A DNA stretch of 64,000 nucleotides from Pseudoxanthomonas indica (GTDB taxonomy: Bacteria > Pseudomonadota > Gammaproteobacteria > Xanthomonadales > Xanthomonadaceae). Location: NCBI RefSeq assembly GCF_900167565.1, contig NZ_FUZV01000001.1, positions 2,085,001 through 2,149,000 on the forward strand, read 5' to 3'. Made by a program: the position numbers and the translations under genes. Shown piece by piece: positions 56,529 to 64,000 of the stretch. How positions within the stretch are numbered: the first letter of the stretch is position 1; each line of letters opens with the position of its first letter. The notes under the pieces were generated by a model. It was given only the letters and a program-made list of their open reading frames with translations. It searched no databases and was not told the origin of the DNA.

Positions 56529-56613
56529 TGAGCCTGCCCCGCACTCAGAGGTAACCCAAAAGTTTCAAGAGCAAATGATCGCCCGTCCACCTGGAAGTAT
56601 CGGCCGAGAAAAT

Positions 56614-56633
56614 TAGGAGCAATCCTATTTTTT
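56614..56633 (+). terminator. Short intrinsic terminator after the PEBP gene
   Basis: TAGGA (56614-56618) pairs with TCCTA (56623-56627) across a GCAA tetraloop, followed by TTTTTT. The stem is short, so strength is uncertain. Confidence 0.6.
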
Positions 56634-56723
56634 CGCCATGCGTTGGCTTGGAGGATCGCTGCGGCTCGCAAAAATTGTGAGCCAGACGCATCACATACCT
56701 CCAGCAAATATCGGGCAACTTCA

Positions 56724-58898
56724 ATGGCTACAAAGCACAAAACGCGCGGTCAGAGTTCGACCACGCATTCATACGTCACGCAAAAGCCGCGTCATAGGCA
56801 GCGTACCTTGGTATCTGCCGTAATTCTCGGGCTCATGTGCTCGCAGGCCCAGGCTGGTGGTGTGCTGTGCCTAAAGAATGGGGCAGACAGGCAAGACTAC
56901 GGCGCGAAGGGGTTGGACAATCAGATCGGATGTAATCCCAACTTCGGCGGTGCAACTACCGCGGACGGCAATTGGTCCGCATTGCACACCGATGCGGGCG
57001 GCGGCATTGTCGTCAATCAGGACAATGGAATCATCACCTTCCGTCCACCTTCAAGCACGCAGGACCTGACGATGAAGGCTGGCACAGGTGGCGTGTTGAT
57101 GTCTGGTGTAGGAACGGGCGCAATATCTTCAACGAGCACCGATGCTGTCAATGGCAGTCAGTTGTTCTCTTTGACGAACGGAACCACGGGCATGGTGTTG
57201 CAATCAACCGCAGGAGCGAAGTTGACGATCGGCAAGGACACCGACGGCTCTGAAATCGATATGGCGAACAAGACCGGCGCCGCCCGCAAGTTGTCCAGCG
57301 TCGCCGACGGCACCGTGGCCAAGGACAGCAAGGACGCCGTCAACGGCGGCCAGCTGCAGGCCACCAACGACAACGTCACCTCGTTGAACACCACGGTCAA
57401 CAAGCTGAGCACTGATCTGAGCAGCGGCAAGGCCGGCATGGTGCAGCAGGCTTCGGCCGGCCAGAAGCTGACGGTGGGCAAAGACACCGACGGCACCGAA
57501 ATTGACATGGCTGACAAGACGGGCGCCACGCGCAAGCTGACCAGCGTGACCGATGGCACGCTGTCGGCCACCAGCAAGGACGCCGTCAATGGCAGCCAGC
57601 TGTTTACCACCAATACCAACGTCAGCAACCTGAGCACGCAGGTCACTGCGCTCAGCACCAGCATTACGAATGGTGCCGCGGGCCTGGCCAAGCAGGATGG
57701 CACGACTAATGTCATCACCCTGGCGGCCGACAAGAAGGGCACCGAAGTGAAACTGGGCGGAACCGACGGTGTCCGCAAGGTCAGCGGCATGGGCAAGGGT
57801 GCGGTGAGCGCCACCAGCGATGAAGCCATCAACGGTGCCCAGCTGTACGGCGCCTCCAACAGCATGGCCACTGCGCTGGGCGGCGGTTCCAAGGTCAATG
57901 CCGACGGCAGCGTCACCGCTCCGTCATATACCGTGGACGGCAAGACGGTGAACAGCGTGGGTGATGCGGTTACCAATCTGGACTCGCGTACCACCGCCAA
58001 TACCAACGCCATTACCAATCTGACCACCCAGATCAACAACGGCGAAGTCGGATTGGCCAAGCAGGATGCCGCGACCAAGGACATCAACGTGGCTGCGGAC
58101 AAGGGCGGGACCAAGGTCAATTTGAAGGGCCAGGACGGCGATCGAACCGTCACCGGTGTGGCCAACGGTGCGGTCAGTGCCACGAGCAAGGAAGCGGTGA
58201 ATGGCAGCCAGCTCAACGGTCTGGCCACCAGCACGGCAGCGGCGCTGGGCGGTGGTTCCAAGGTCAATGCCGACGGCAGCATCACCGGCCCGACCTACAA
58301 CATCAACGGCAAGACGGTCACCAACGTGGGTGACGCCATGACCGAAGTCACCAACATTGCGGCAGGTGCAACCGCCAGCGCTGCAGGTGGCGGTGTCAGG
58401 CAGGATCCCACTACCGGCAACGTCAGCGTCGGCGGGGGTACGGGTGGCAAGGAAATCAGTGTCGCCGGCACCGACGGTCCGCGTGTGGTGACGGGCGTGG
58501 CTGAAGGCAAGGCGAGTACCGATGCAGTCAATGTGGCGCAGCTGACGCGTAGCAATGCGCAGACGCTGTCTTCGGCCAACGCTTATACCGATGCCAAGCT
58601 GGCCGATGTCTGGTCGGCGATGAACGAAGTCGACCGCCGCCTGGAAAGCACCGATCGCCGCATCAGCCGCATTGGCGCCATGTCGATGGCGCAAGCCCAG
58701 ATGATGTCCAATGCCACGGCCGCCAGCATTGGCAATCCGAACGGCGCATGGGCGGTGGGTATCGGCGCTCAGAACGGGCACGAGGCCATGTCGGCGGGTT
58801 ATGCCGCACCGATTGGCGAGAAGAGCCATATCAGCATCGGTGCTTCGTTCAGTGGTTCGGACAAGGCCATCGGCGTGGGTTTTGGCCGCGGTCTGTAA
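56724..58898 (+). CDS. YadA-like trimeric autotransporter adhesin
   Basis: A 724-residue protein with an extended signal peptide (Arg/Lys-rich start, cleavage near residue 44, AQA-GG). A short N-terminal region has Cys49 and Cys70. A long stalk follows with six neck-like [D/E]A[VI]Nxxx repeats (pattern TSxDAVNGSQL at roughly 138, 205, 288, 370, 492, 600), a left-handed coil near the C-terminus and the YadA membrane anchor ('SYAAPIGEKSHISIGASFSG' type, last ~70 residues). The protein is expected to trimerise on the surface and bind host or matrix molecules. The ATG at 56724 is chosen to include the signal. The upstream 190 bp are less GC-rich than surrounding DNA. Confidence 0.9.
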   Translation: MATKHKTRGQSSTTHSYVTQKPRHRQRTLVSAVILGLMCSQAQAGGVLCLKNGADRQDYGAKGLDNQIGCNPNFGGATTADGNWSALHTDAGGGIVVNQDNGIITFRPPSSTQDLTMKAGTGGVLMSGVGTGAISSTSTDAVNGSQLFSLTNGTTGMVLQSTAGAKLTIGKDTDGSEIDMANKTGAARKLSSVADGTVAKDSKDAVNGGQLQATNDNVTSLNTTVNKLSTDLSSGKAGMVQQASAGQKLTVGKDTDGTEIDMADKTGATRKLTSVTDGTLSATSKDAVNGSQLFTTNTNVSNLSTQVTALSTSITNGAAGLAKQDGTTNVITLAADKKGTEVKLGGTDGVRKVSGMGKGAVSATSDEAINGAQLYGASNSMATALGGGSKVNADGSVTAPSYTVDGKTVNSVGDAVTNLDSRTTANTNAITNLTTQINNGEVGLAKQDAATKDINVAADKGGTKVNLKGQDGDRTVTGVANGAVSATSKEAVNGSQLNGLATSTAAALGGGSKVNADGSITGPTYNINGKTVTNVGDAMTEVTNIAAGATASAAGGGVRQDPTTGNVSVGGGTGGKEISVAGTDGPRVVTGVAEGKASTDAVNVAQLTRSNAQTLSSANAYTDAKLADVWSAMNEVDRRLESTDRRISRIGAMSMAQAQMMSNATAASIGNPNGAWAVGIGAQNGHEAMSAGYAAPIGEKSHISIGASFSGSDKAIGVGFGRGL
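57222..58590 (+). repeat. Internal stalk repeats in the autotransporter gene
   Basis: Repeated units are visible in both protein and DNA. The 27-nt string starting GGTTCCAAGGTCAATG occurs exactly at about 57885-57911 and 58254-58280. The GKDTDGxEIDMAxKTGAxRKL block occurs at about 57228 and 57478. These are substrates for slippage or recombination that would change stalk length. Confidence 0.85.
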
Positions 58899-58940
58899 AT
58901 AACCTTCGCGGCGGCGAGAGCGATGCCGCGATTGTCCAGG

Positions 58941-58966
58941 CAAAAGGGCGGGCAACCGCCCTTTTG
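58941..58966. terminator. Bidirectional terminator between the adhesin and META/DUF4377 genes
   Basis: CAAAAGGGCGG (58941-58951) pairs with CCGCCCTTTTG (58956-58966) across GCAA. The gene ends converge on it from both sides, and A/T runs flank the stem. Confidence 0.9.
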
Positions 58967-58982
58967 CTTTTGGCGCCGCCGC

Positions 58983-59813
58983 TTATTTCGCCATGTTTTC
59001 CGTTTCCACTACCATGTCCAGCACATAGGCATTGGAAGATGCATCGGCTGGCACCGGCTTGCGTTCATAGCGGTTCACCCGCAAGACGTTGCGCACGCCG
59101 CGTTCGTGGGTATAGCCCTCGATCTCATCGTAGAAATTCTGCCACTCGCCGCTGTCCTGTTTGATGCCAGCGTCGTCGTACTTGATCTCGCGCACTTGCA
59201 GGCATTGCTTGTTCGGAATCAGCGGATGGCTGCAGGCTTTGGTTTCGGCGGCGACTTCCAGGAACATGCGTTCGCCCGGCCCGCCAAAGCGGGTTTCGGC
59301 CGTGGCCTGGCCCTTGAAGGTCAGCACGTCGCCATTGGCGGCGGTCAACTTCAAGGTGGGTTCCGCGCCTTGCTCCAGGACAAAACCGCTGTTGCCTTCC
59401 AGGCGCTTGCCGACTTCCTGATCCAGCGCCATCAGCGTGGCATCGGCGCAGGCCATCATGGTGGCGGCCAGACGACTCACGCGCAGCACCGCACCTTCCA
59501 GCGCATAGGCGCCGCTCATGCGGTTGCAGGTGTTGCTGATGCCCAGGCGGCCGTCGCTGAAGTCCAGCGTAATCGGCGCGTCCTCACGCACGAACAGGGC
59601 GTCGATGCGCTGGCCGGCGGCGGTCGTGGCTTGCTGAAGTTGCCAATGATGGGCGCCCAGGCTGGCGCTGGCATCCACGCTTGCGGCCGGCGCTGCCGTC
59701 GGCGCATCGGCGGCCGGTGGCGCGGGCTCCGGGCTGGCCAACGGGGTGGGTTCGGGGGTCTTGCCGCACGCCATCAGTGCGAGCGGCAAGATCAGATAGG
59801 CGAGTCGTTTCAT
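58983..59813 (-). CDS. META and DUF4377 domain lipoprotein
   Basis: A 276-residue lipoprotein: lipobox LMAC (Cys16), then an Ala/Pro-rich linker, a META domain (about 60-165, with 'NTCNRMSGAYALEG' and 'TMMACADATLMALDQEV') and a C-terminal DUF4377-like domain (about 180-275, 'NVLRVNRYERKPVPADASS'). The META domain in HslJ is linked to heat-shock and novobiocin tolerance; the function of this fusion is unknown. RBS GGAGG precedes the ATG at 59813. Confidence 0.87.
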   Translation of the reverse strand: MKRLAYLILPLALMACGKTPEPTPLASPEPAPPAADAPTAAPAASVDASASLGAHHWQLQQATTAAGQRIDALFVREDAPITLDFSDGRLGISNTCNRMSGAYALEGAVLRVSRLAATMMACADATLMALDQEVGKRLEGNSGFVLEQGAEPTLKLTAANGDVLTFKGQATAETRFGGPGERMFLEVAAETKACSHPLIPNKQCLQVREIKYDDAGIKQDSGEWQNFYDEIEGYTHERGVRNVLRVNRYERKPVPADASSNAYVLDMVVETENMAK

Positions 59814-59886
59814 GGAGACCTCCTTGACGGTTCCCCATGCAAACGCAGCCACGCTTAGGAAGGGGTGAAGGCCGCCCCTGCCCCGT

Positions 59887-60681
59887 TCAGCTGCCCGCCG
59901 GCATCAACAGCAACAGCAGCGCGCCAAAGACGATGCGGTAGAGGGCAAAGCCGGTGAAGCGATGCTGCTTGATGTAGCCCAGCAACCACTTCACCACCAC
60001 GAAGCCGGTGGCTACCGCCGCGGCAAACGCCACGGCCACCGCGCCCCAGTCTTCCGAACCGACCGCGCCGTCTTTCACCAACTCCAGGAAGGCATAGCCG
60101 CTGGCGGCAAACATGGTGGGGATGCCGACCAGGAACACGAACTCGGTGGCCGAAAAACGTCGGCTGGTGCCAGCCAGCATGGCCATGAATATCGCCGCGG
60201 CGGATCGCGAGGTGCCCGGGAACACCCCGGCCACCACCTGCGCCAGGCCCACCAGCACGGCGACTTTCCAGGTCACCAGCGGTTGATCGCCGCGCTTCTC
60301 GGCGAAGTGTTCGGCCACCAGCATCCAGACGCCGCCGATGATCAGCGCCCAGGCGATTGGGGTGACCGAATCAGGCAGCTCCCAGCCCGCCAGCCGCACC
60401 GGCAGGCCGACCAGGGCAGTGACCAGGAACGCCACGATCAACTTGAAGGTGTAGTCGCGGTGCTGCGGATTGCGCCAGCCGGTGGCCAGTTCCCAGATGC
60501 GCTGCCGGAACACCAGGGTCACCGACAGGATGGCGCCGGCCTGGATCACGATGTTGAAGAAGTCCGAGCGCGCGCCCAGCCAGTGCTGCGCGATGAGCAG
60601 GTGGCCGGTGCTGGAGATGGGCAGGAATTCGGTAAGGCCTTCGATGATGCCGAGCAGGAGCGCGGCGAGCAGGTCGGTCAT
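59887..60681 (-). CDS. uppP: Undecaprenyl-diphosphatase
   Basis: A 264-residue membrane enzyme (BacA/UppP) that dephosphorylates undecaprenyl diphosphate in the peptidoglycan lipid cycle. 'GIIEGLTEFLPISSTGHL' (about 10-27) carries the catalytic Glu motif, and 'GVFPGTSRSAAAI' (about 165-177) is the second signature. Eight hydrophobic segments fit. The ATG at 60681 is selected from family starts. It diverges from glnA, with NtrC-like sites in the intergenic region. Confidence 0.95.
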   Translation of the reverse strand: MTDLLAALLLGIIEGLTEFLPISSTGHLLIAQHWLGARSDFFNIVIQAGAILSVTLVFRQRIWELATGWRNPQHRDYTFKLIVAFLVTALVGLPVRLAGWELPDSVTPIAWALIIGGVWMLVAEHFAEKRGDQPLVTWKVAVLVGLAQVVAGVFPGTSRSAAAIFMAMLAGTSRRFSATEFVFLVGIPTMFAASGYAFLELVKDGAVGSEDWGAVAVAFAAAVATGFVVVKWLLGYIKQHRFTGFALYRIVFGALLLLLMPAGS

Positions 60682-60731
60682 GGCGTCGCAATGGCAGGAG
60701 GTGCGGGCAAGCATAGTGCAAAAGCGGTATC

Positions 60732-60777
60732 GCACCACAATAGTGCAAGGCGGCGGAAAAATGCCCCGATGTAGTGC
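60732..60777. promoter_or_regulatory. Two NtrC-type binding sites upstream of glnA
   Basis: GCACCACAATAGTGC (60732-60746) fits the NtrC pattern GCAC-N7-GTGC exactly. GCCCCGATGTAGTGC (60763-60777) fits with one mismatch. Their centres are 31 bp apart (about three helical turns) and about 128 and 97 bp upstream of the predicted sigma-54 start, as in enteric glnA enhancers. Confidence 0.82.
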
Positions 60778-60839
60778 GCAAGACGCCCCCGATTGAGGCT
60801 AAGGTTCAACTAAATCAATGCTTTGTGATTGTTGGAAAG

Positions 60840-60856
60840 TTGGCACGGCGATTGCT
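60840..60856 (+). promoter_or_regulatory. Sigma-54 promoter of glnA
   Basis: TTGGCACG (60840-60847), GCGA, TTGCT (60852-60856): an exact match to TTGGCACG-N4-TTGCW. The start should be near 60867, giving a 26-nt leader before the ATG at 60893. The NtrC-like sites upstream complete a classic nitrogen-regulated promoter. Confidence 0.93.
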
Positions 60857-60892
60857 GTAGTACCGCCACGTTCCTACAACCGAGGTTTCAAG

Positions 60893-62302
60893 ATGTCTGC
60901 GGACCATGTCGAAAAGCTGATCAAGGACAACAAGGTCGAGTTCGTCGATCTGCGCTTCGCGGACATCCGCGGCGTCGAACACCACGTCACCTTCCCGGCC
61001 AACATTGTCGAGCCCTCGCTGTTCGAGGACGGCAAGATGTTCGACGGCAGCTCGATCTCGGGCTGGAAGGGCATCAACGAATCCGACATGGTGCTGTTGC
61101 CCGATCCGAGCACGGCCTACCTCGACCCGTTCACCGCCGACCCGACCGTGGTGCTGACCTGCGACGTGCTCGACCCGGCCACCATGCAGGGCTACTCGCG
61201 CTGCCCGCGCGGCATCGCCAAGCGCGCCGAAGCCTTCCTCAAGGCCAGCGGCATCGCCGAGCAGGCGTTCTTCGGCCCGGAGCCGGAGTTCTTCATCTTT
61301 GATTCCATCCGTTACGCCAACGAGATGGGCCACACCTTCTTCAAGATCGAATCCGAAGAAGCCGCCTGGAACACCGGCACCAAGTACGAAGGCGGCAACA
61401 GCGGCTACCGTCCGGGCGTGAAGGGTGGTTACTTCCCGGTCGCCCCGGCCGACACGCTGCACGACATCCGCGCCGAGATGTGCAAGACGCTGGAACAGGT
61501 CGGCATCGAAGTCGAAGTGCACCACCACGAAGTGGCCACCGCCGGCCAGTGCGAAATCGGCACCAAGTTCAATTCGCTGGTCAAGAAGGCCGACGAGCTG
61601 CTGACGATGAAGTACATCATCAAGAACGTGGCCTTCCGCAACGGCAAGACCGCCACCTTCATGCCCAAGCCGATCGTCGGCGACAACGGCAGCGGCATGC
61701 ACGTGCACCAGTCGCTGGCCAAGGGCGGCGTCAACCTGTTCACCGGTGACGGCTACGGCGGCCTGTCGCAGATGGCGCTGTGGTACATCGGCGGCATCTT
61801 CAAGCACGCCAAGGCGATCAACGCCTTCACCAACTCGGGCACCAACAGCTACAAGCGCCTGGTGCCGGGCTTCGAGGCGCCGGTGATGCTGGCTTACTCG
61901 GCGCGCAACCGCTCTGCCTCGTGCCGCATTCCGTGGGTGTCCAACCCGAAGGCGCGCCGCATCGAAATCCGTTTCCCGGATCCCCTGCAGACCGGCTACC
62001 TGACCTTCACCGCGCTGATGATGGCCGGCCTGGACGGCATCAAGAACCAGATCGACCCGGGCGCACCGAGCGACAAGGATCTGTACGACCTGCCGCCGGA
62101 AGAAGAGAAGAACATCCCGCAGGTCTGCTCCAGCCTGGATCAGGCACTGGAAGCGCTGGACGCCGATCGCGAATTCCTCAAGGCCGGTGGCGTGATGACC
62201 GACGACTTCATCGATGGCTACATCGCGTTGAAGATGCAGGAAGTGACCAAGTTCCGCGCGGCCACGCATCCGCTGGAATACCAGCTGTACTACGCCAACT
62301 GA
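60893..62302 (+). CDS. glnA: Glutamine synthetase, type I
   Basis: A 469-residue enzyme that makes glutamine from glutamate, ammonia and ATP. The start [20 protein letters not shown] matches bacterial GlnA, and the length is typical. '[17 protein letters not shown]', '[14 protein letters not shown]' and '[11 protein letters not shown]' are substrate and metal-binding segments. The adenylylation tyrosine is Tyr398 in [10 protein letters not shown], so activity is likely tuned by GlnE. Transcription is predicted to be sigma-54/NtrC controlled. A 16-bp hairpin follows the stop codon. Confidence 0.98.
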   Translation: MSADHVEKLIKDNKVEFVDLRFADIRGVEHHVTFPANIVEPSLFEDGKMFDGSSISGWKGINESDMVLLPDPSTAYLDPFTADPTVVLTCDVLDPATMQGYSRCPRGIAKRAEAFLKASGIAEQAFFGPEPEFFIFDSIRYANEMGHTFFKIESEEAAWNTGTKYEGGNSGYRPGVKGGYFPVAPADTLHDIRAEMCKTLEQVGIEVEVHHHEVATAGQCEIGTKFNSLVKKADELLTMKYIIKNVAFRNGKTATFMPKPIVGDNGSGMHVHQSLAKGGVNLFTGDGYGGLSQMALWYIGGIFKHAKAINAFTNSGTNSYKRLVPGFEAPVMLAYSARNRSASCRIPWVSNPKARRIEIRFPDPLQTGYLTFTALMMAGLDGIKNQIDPGAPSDKDLYDLPPEEEKNIPQVCSSLDQALEALDADREFLKAGGVMTDDFIDGYIALKMQEVTKFRAATHPLEYQLYYAN

Positions 62303-62308
62303 GTTCCC

Positions 62309-62354
62309 GCGGCGATGGCGACGGAATACCCCTCCCACCCGTCGCCATCGCCGC
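62309..62354. terminator. 16-bp perfect hairpin after glnA
   Basis: GCGGCGATGGCGACGG (62309-62324) pairs with CCGTCGCCATCGCCGC (62339-62354) with a 14-nt loop. There is no T-tract. It may reduce read-through from glnA into the PII/amtB genes, protect the glnA 3' end, or mark an RNase processing site. Confidence 0.8.
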
Positions 62355-62470
62355 ACCTGCTTCCGCAACACACGCAGCACACGCAACACCGGCTGGGGAG
62401 CCGGGTGGGCCGCGCTTTCGCTTCACGGAGATCGCAACAACAGCACCACAGGGGAAACCTGGAGAGATCC

Positions 62471-62993
<523 letters not shown>

Positions 62994-63008
62994 CACTCGG
63001 AGCCCCCA

Positions 63009-64000
63009 ATGAAGACTCGACTGTTCGACGGGTGGAAGACCCGTGCGCAATCCCTGTGCCTGGCTGCCTTGTGCGGCGTGATGACGATGGGCGTGGCCCT
63101 GAGCGTTTCCGCGCAGGACACTACCGCCGCACCGGCAGCGGCCACCACCGAAGTGGCGGCAACACCGGCCACTGACACGGCTGCCGTGCCGAGCGATGCC
63201 GCCGCCACTGCGGCGCCTGCGGCCACCGAAGCCGCAGCGACGACCGAAGCCGCCGCCACCACCACCGAAGCCGCTGCGGCAGAACCGGCGCCGGTCGTGG
63301 AGAAAGGCGACGTGGCGTGGATGCTGACCTCCACCTTGCTGGTGCTGCTGATGGTGGTGCCGGGCCTGGCCCTGTTCTACGGCGGCATGGTGCGTTCGAA
63401 GAACGTGCTGTCGGTGTTGATCCAGGTGATCACCGTGTTCTCGCTGCTGGTGATCCTGTGGGTGTTCTACGGTTACAGCCTGGCGTTCTCAGGTGAAGGT
63501 CCGTGGATCGGCAACCTCGACAAGGCGCTGCTCAAGGGCGTCACGCTCGAGTCGCTGGCGGCCACGTTCACCGCAGGCGTGAGCTTGCCGGAGTACGTGT
63601 TCGTCGGTTTCCAGGCCACCTTTGCCGGCATCACCGGCGCGTTGATCATCGGCGCCTTCGCCGAGCGGGCGAAGTTCTCCGCCGTGCTGCTGTTCTCGGT
63701 GCTGTGGTTCACCTTCGGCTACCTGCCGCTGGCGCACATGGTGTGGGCCGCGGGCGGTTTCCTGTTCGAGAAGGGCGCGCTGGATTTTGCCGGCGGCACC
63801 GTGGTGCATATCAACGCCGGTATCGCCGGCCTGGTTGGCGCGTACTTCGTCGGCAAGCGCGTGGGCTTCGGCCGCGAAGCGCTCAAGCCGCACAACGTCA
63901 CGCTGACCTTCGTCGGTGCGGCGCTGCTGTGGGTGGGCTGGTTCGGATTCAACGCCGGCTCCAACCTGGAAGCCAATGCCGGTGCGGCGCTGGCCTTCCT
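63009..64000 (+). CDS. amtB: Ammonium transporter AmtB (3' end outside window)
   Basis: The gene starts at ATG 63009, 15 bp after the PII gene, and runs open to the right edge (at least 330 codons). A signal peptide (about residues 1-35) is followed by a ~60-residue Ala/Thr/Glu/Pro linker (36-99) and then the Amt core. 'MVVPGLALFYGGMVRSKNVL' is the first typical helix, and 'DFAGGTVVHINAGIAGLVG' carries the conserved His. AmtB conducts ammonium and is gated by the PII protein. The gene reaches 64000 without a stop codon. Confidence 0.95.
   Translation, partial: MKTRLFDGWKTRAQSLCLAALCGVMTMGVALSVSAQDTTAAPAAATTEVAATPATDTAAVPSDAAATAAPAATEAAATTEAAATTTEAAAAEPAPVVEKGDVAWMLTSTLLVLLMVVPGLALFYGGMVRSKNVLSVLIQVITVFSLLVILWVFYGYSLAFSGEGPWIGNLDKALLKGVTLESLAATFTAGVSLPEYVFVGFQATFAGITGALIIGAFAERAKFSAVLLFSVLWFTFGYLPLAHMVWAAGGFLFEKGALDFAGGTVVHINAGIAGLVGAYFVGKRVGFGREALKPHNVTLTFVGAALLWVGWFGFNAGSNLEANAGAALAF

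Overview
The window looks like chromosomal DNA from a high-GC gammaproteobacterium of the Xanthomonadaceae/Lysobacteraceae group (Stenotrophomonas, Pseudoxanthomonas, Luteimonas or Lysobacter type; the genus cannot be settled from this stretch). The grounds are the high GC content, a long TonB-dependent receptor beside a sugar symporter, secreted S9, S46 and M1 peptidases, a YtrA-type GntR/ABC operon, the bioB-bioF-bioH-bioC order and the glnA-glnB-amtB order. I see no insertion sequence, prophage, rRNA operon or CRISPR array. About 57 protein genes and one tRNA are supported; the first and last genes are cut by the window edges.

Layout. 1-295: end of a GntR/UTRA regulator. 401-6312: a co-directional operon (YtrA-type regulator, ABC ATPase, unusual permease, S9 peptidase, small Cys-containing secreted protein) behind a perfect 9+9 bp inverted repeat. 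6446-13835: a carbohydrate-uptake locus with an SGLT-like symporter, a LacI regulator, a secreted GH30 glycosidase and a TonB-dependent receptor. An identical 14-bp palindrome lies in front of both transporter genes. 13847-13923: tRNA-Arg(CCG). 14005-19821: ubiA, comF and biotin genes bioB, bioF, bioH, bioC. 19826-22690: SnoaL-like protein, YdcF-like protein, threonine dehydratase-like enzyme and a Gly/Tyr-rich lipoprotein. 22691-23121: a gene-poor gap with a possible sigma-54-driven small RNA on the minus strand. 23122-29282: mnmG, a nucleotidyltransferase, an S46 dipeptidyl-peptidase and an AlkZ-like protein. 29282-38823: SIMPL protein, tamB, tamA, glyS, glyQ, all on the minus strand.

38897-56528 is mostly ordinary core and envelope genes: a glutamine amidotransferase, a BPSS1780-type membrane protein, zapE, two alpha/beta hydrolases, an MFS and an AEC transporter, a Ycf46-like AAA+ ATPase, a lone ParA, sixA, YceI, a phospholipase-D family protein, a hotdog thioesterase, a PlsC-like acyltransferase, an M1 aminopeptidase and a PEBP protein. 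56724-58898 is a YadA-like trimeric autotransporter whose start and upstream region are less GC-rich than the surroundings. 58983-60681 holds a META/DUF4377 lipoprotein and uppP. The window ends in a nitrogen cluster: NtrC-like sites and a consensus sigma-54 promoter, glnA, a 16-bp hairpin, a 43-codon ORF, a PII gene and amtB.

How genes work together. The LacI regulon probably couples outer-membrane uptake (TonB receptor), extracellular cleavage of a beta-glucan-like substrate (GH30) and inner-membrane sodium/sugar symport. The bio genes cover pimeloyl-ACP synthesis (BioC, BioH) and the first and last ring-forming steps (BioF, BioB); bioA and bioD are not in the window. TamA/TamB form the two-membrane translocation and assembly module. 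GlnA, PII and AmtB form the ammonium assimilation module.
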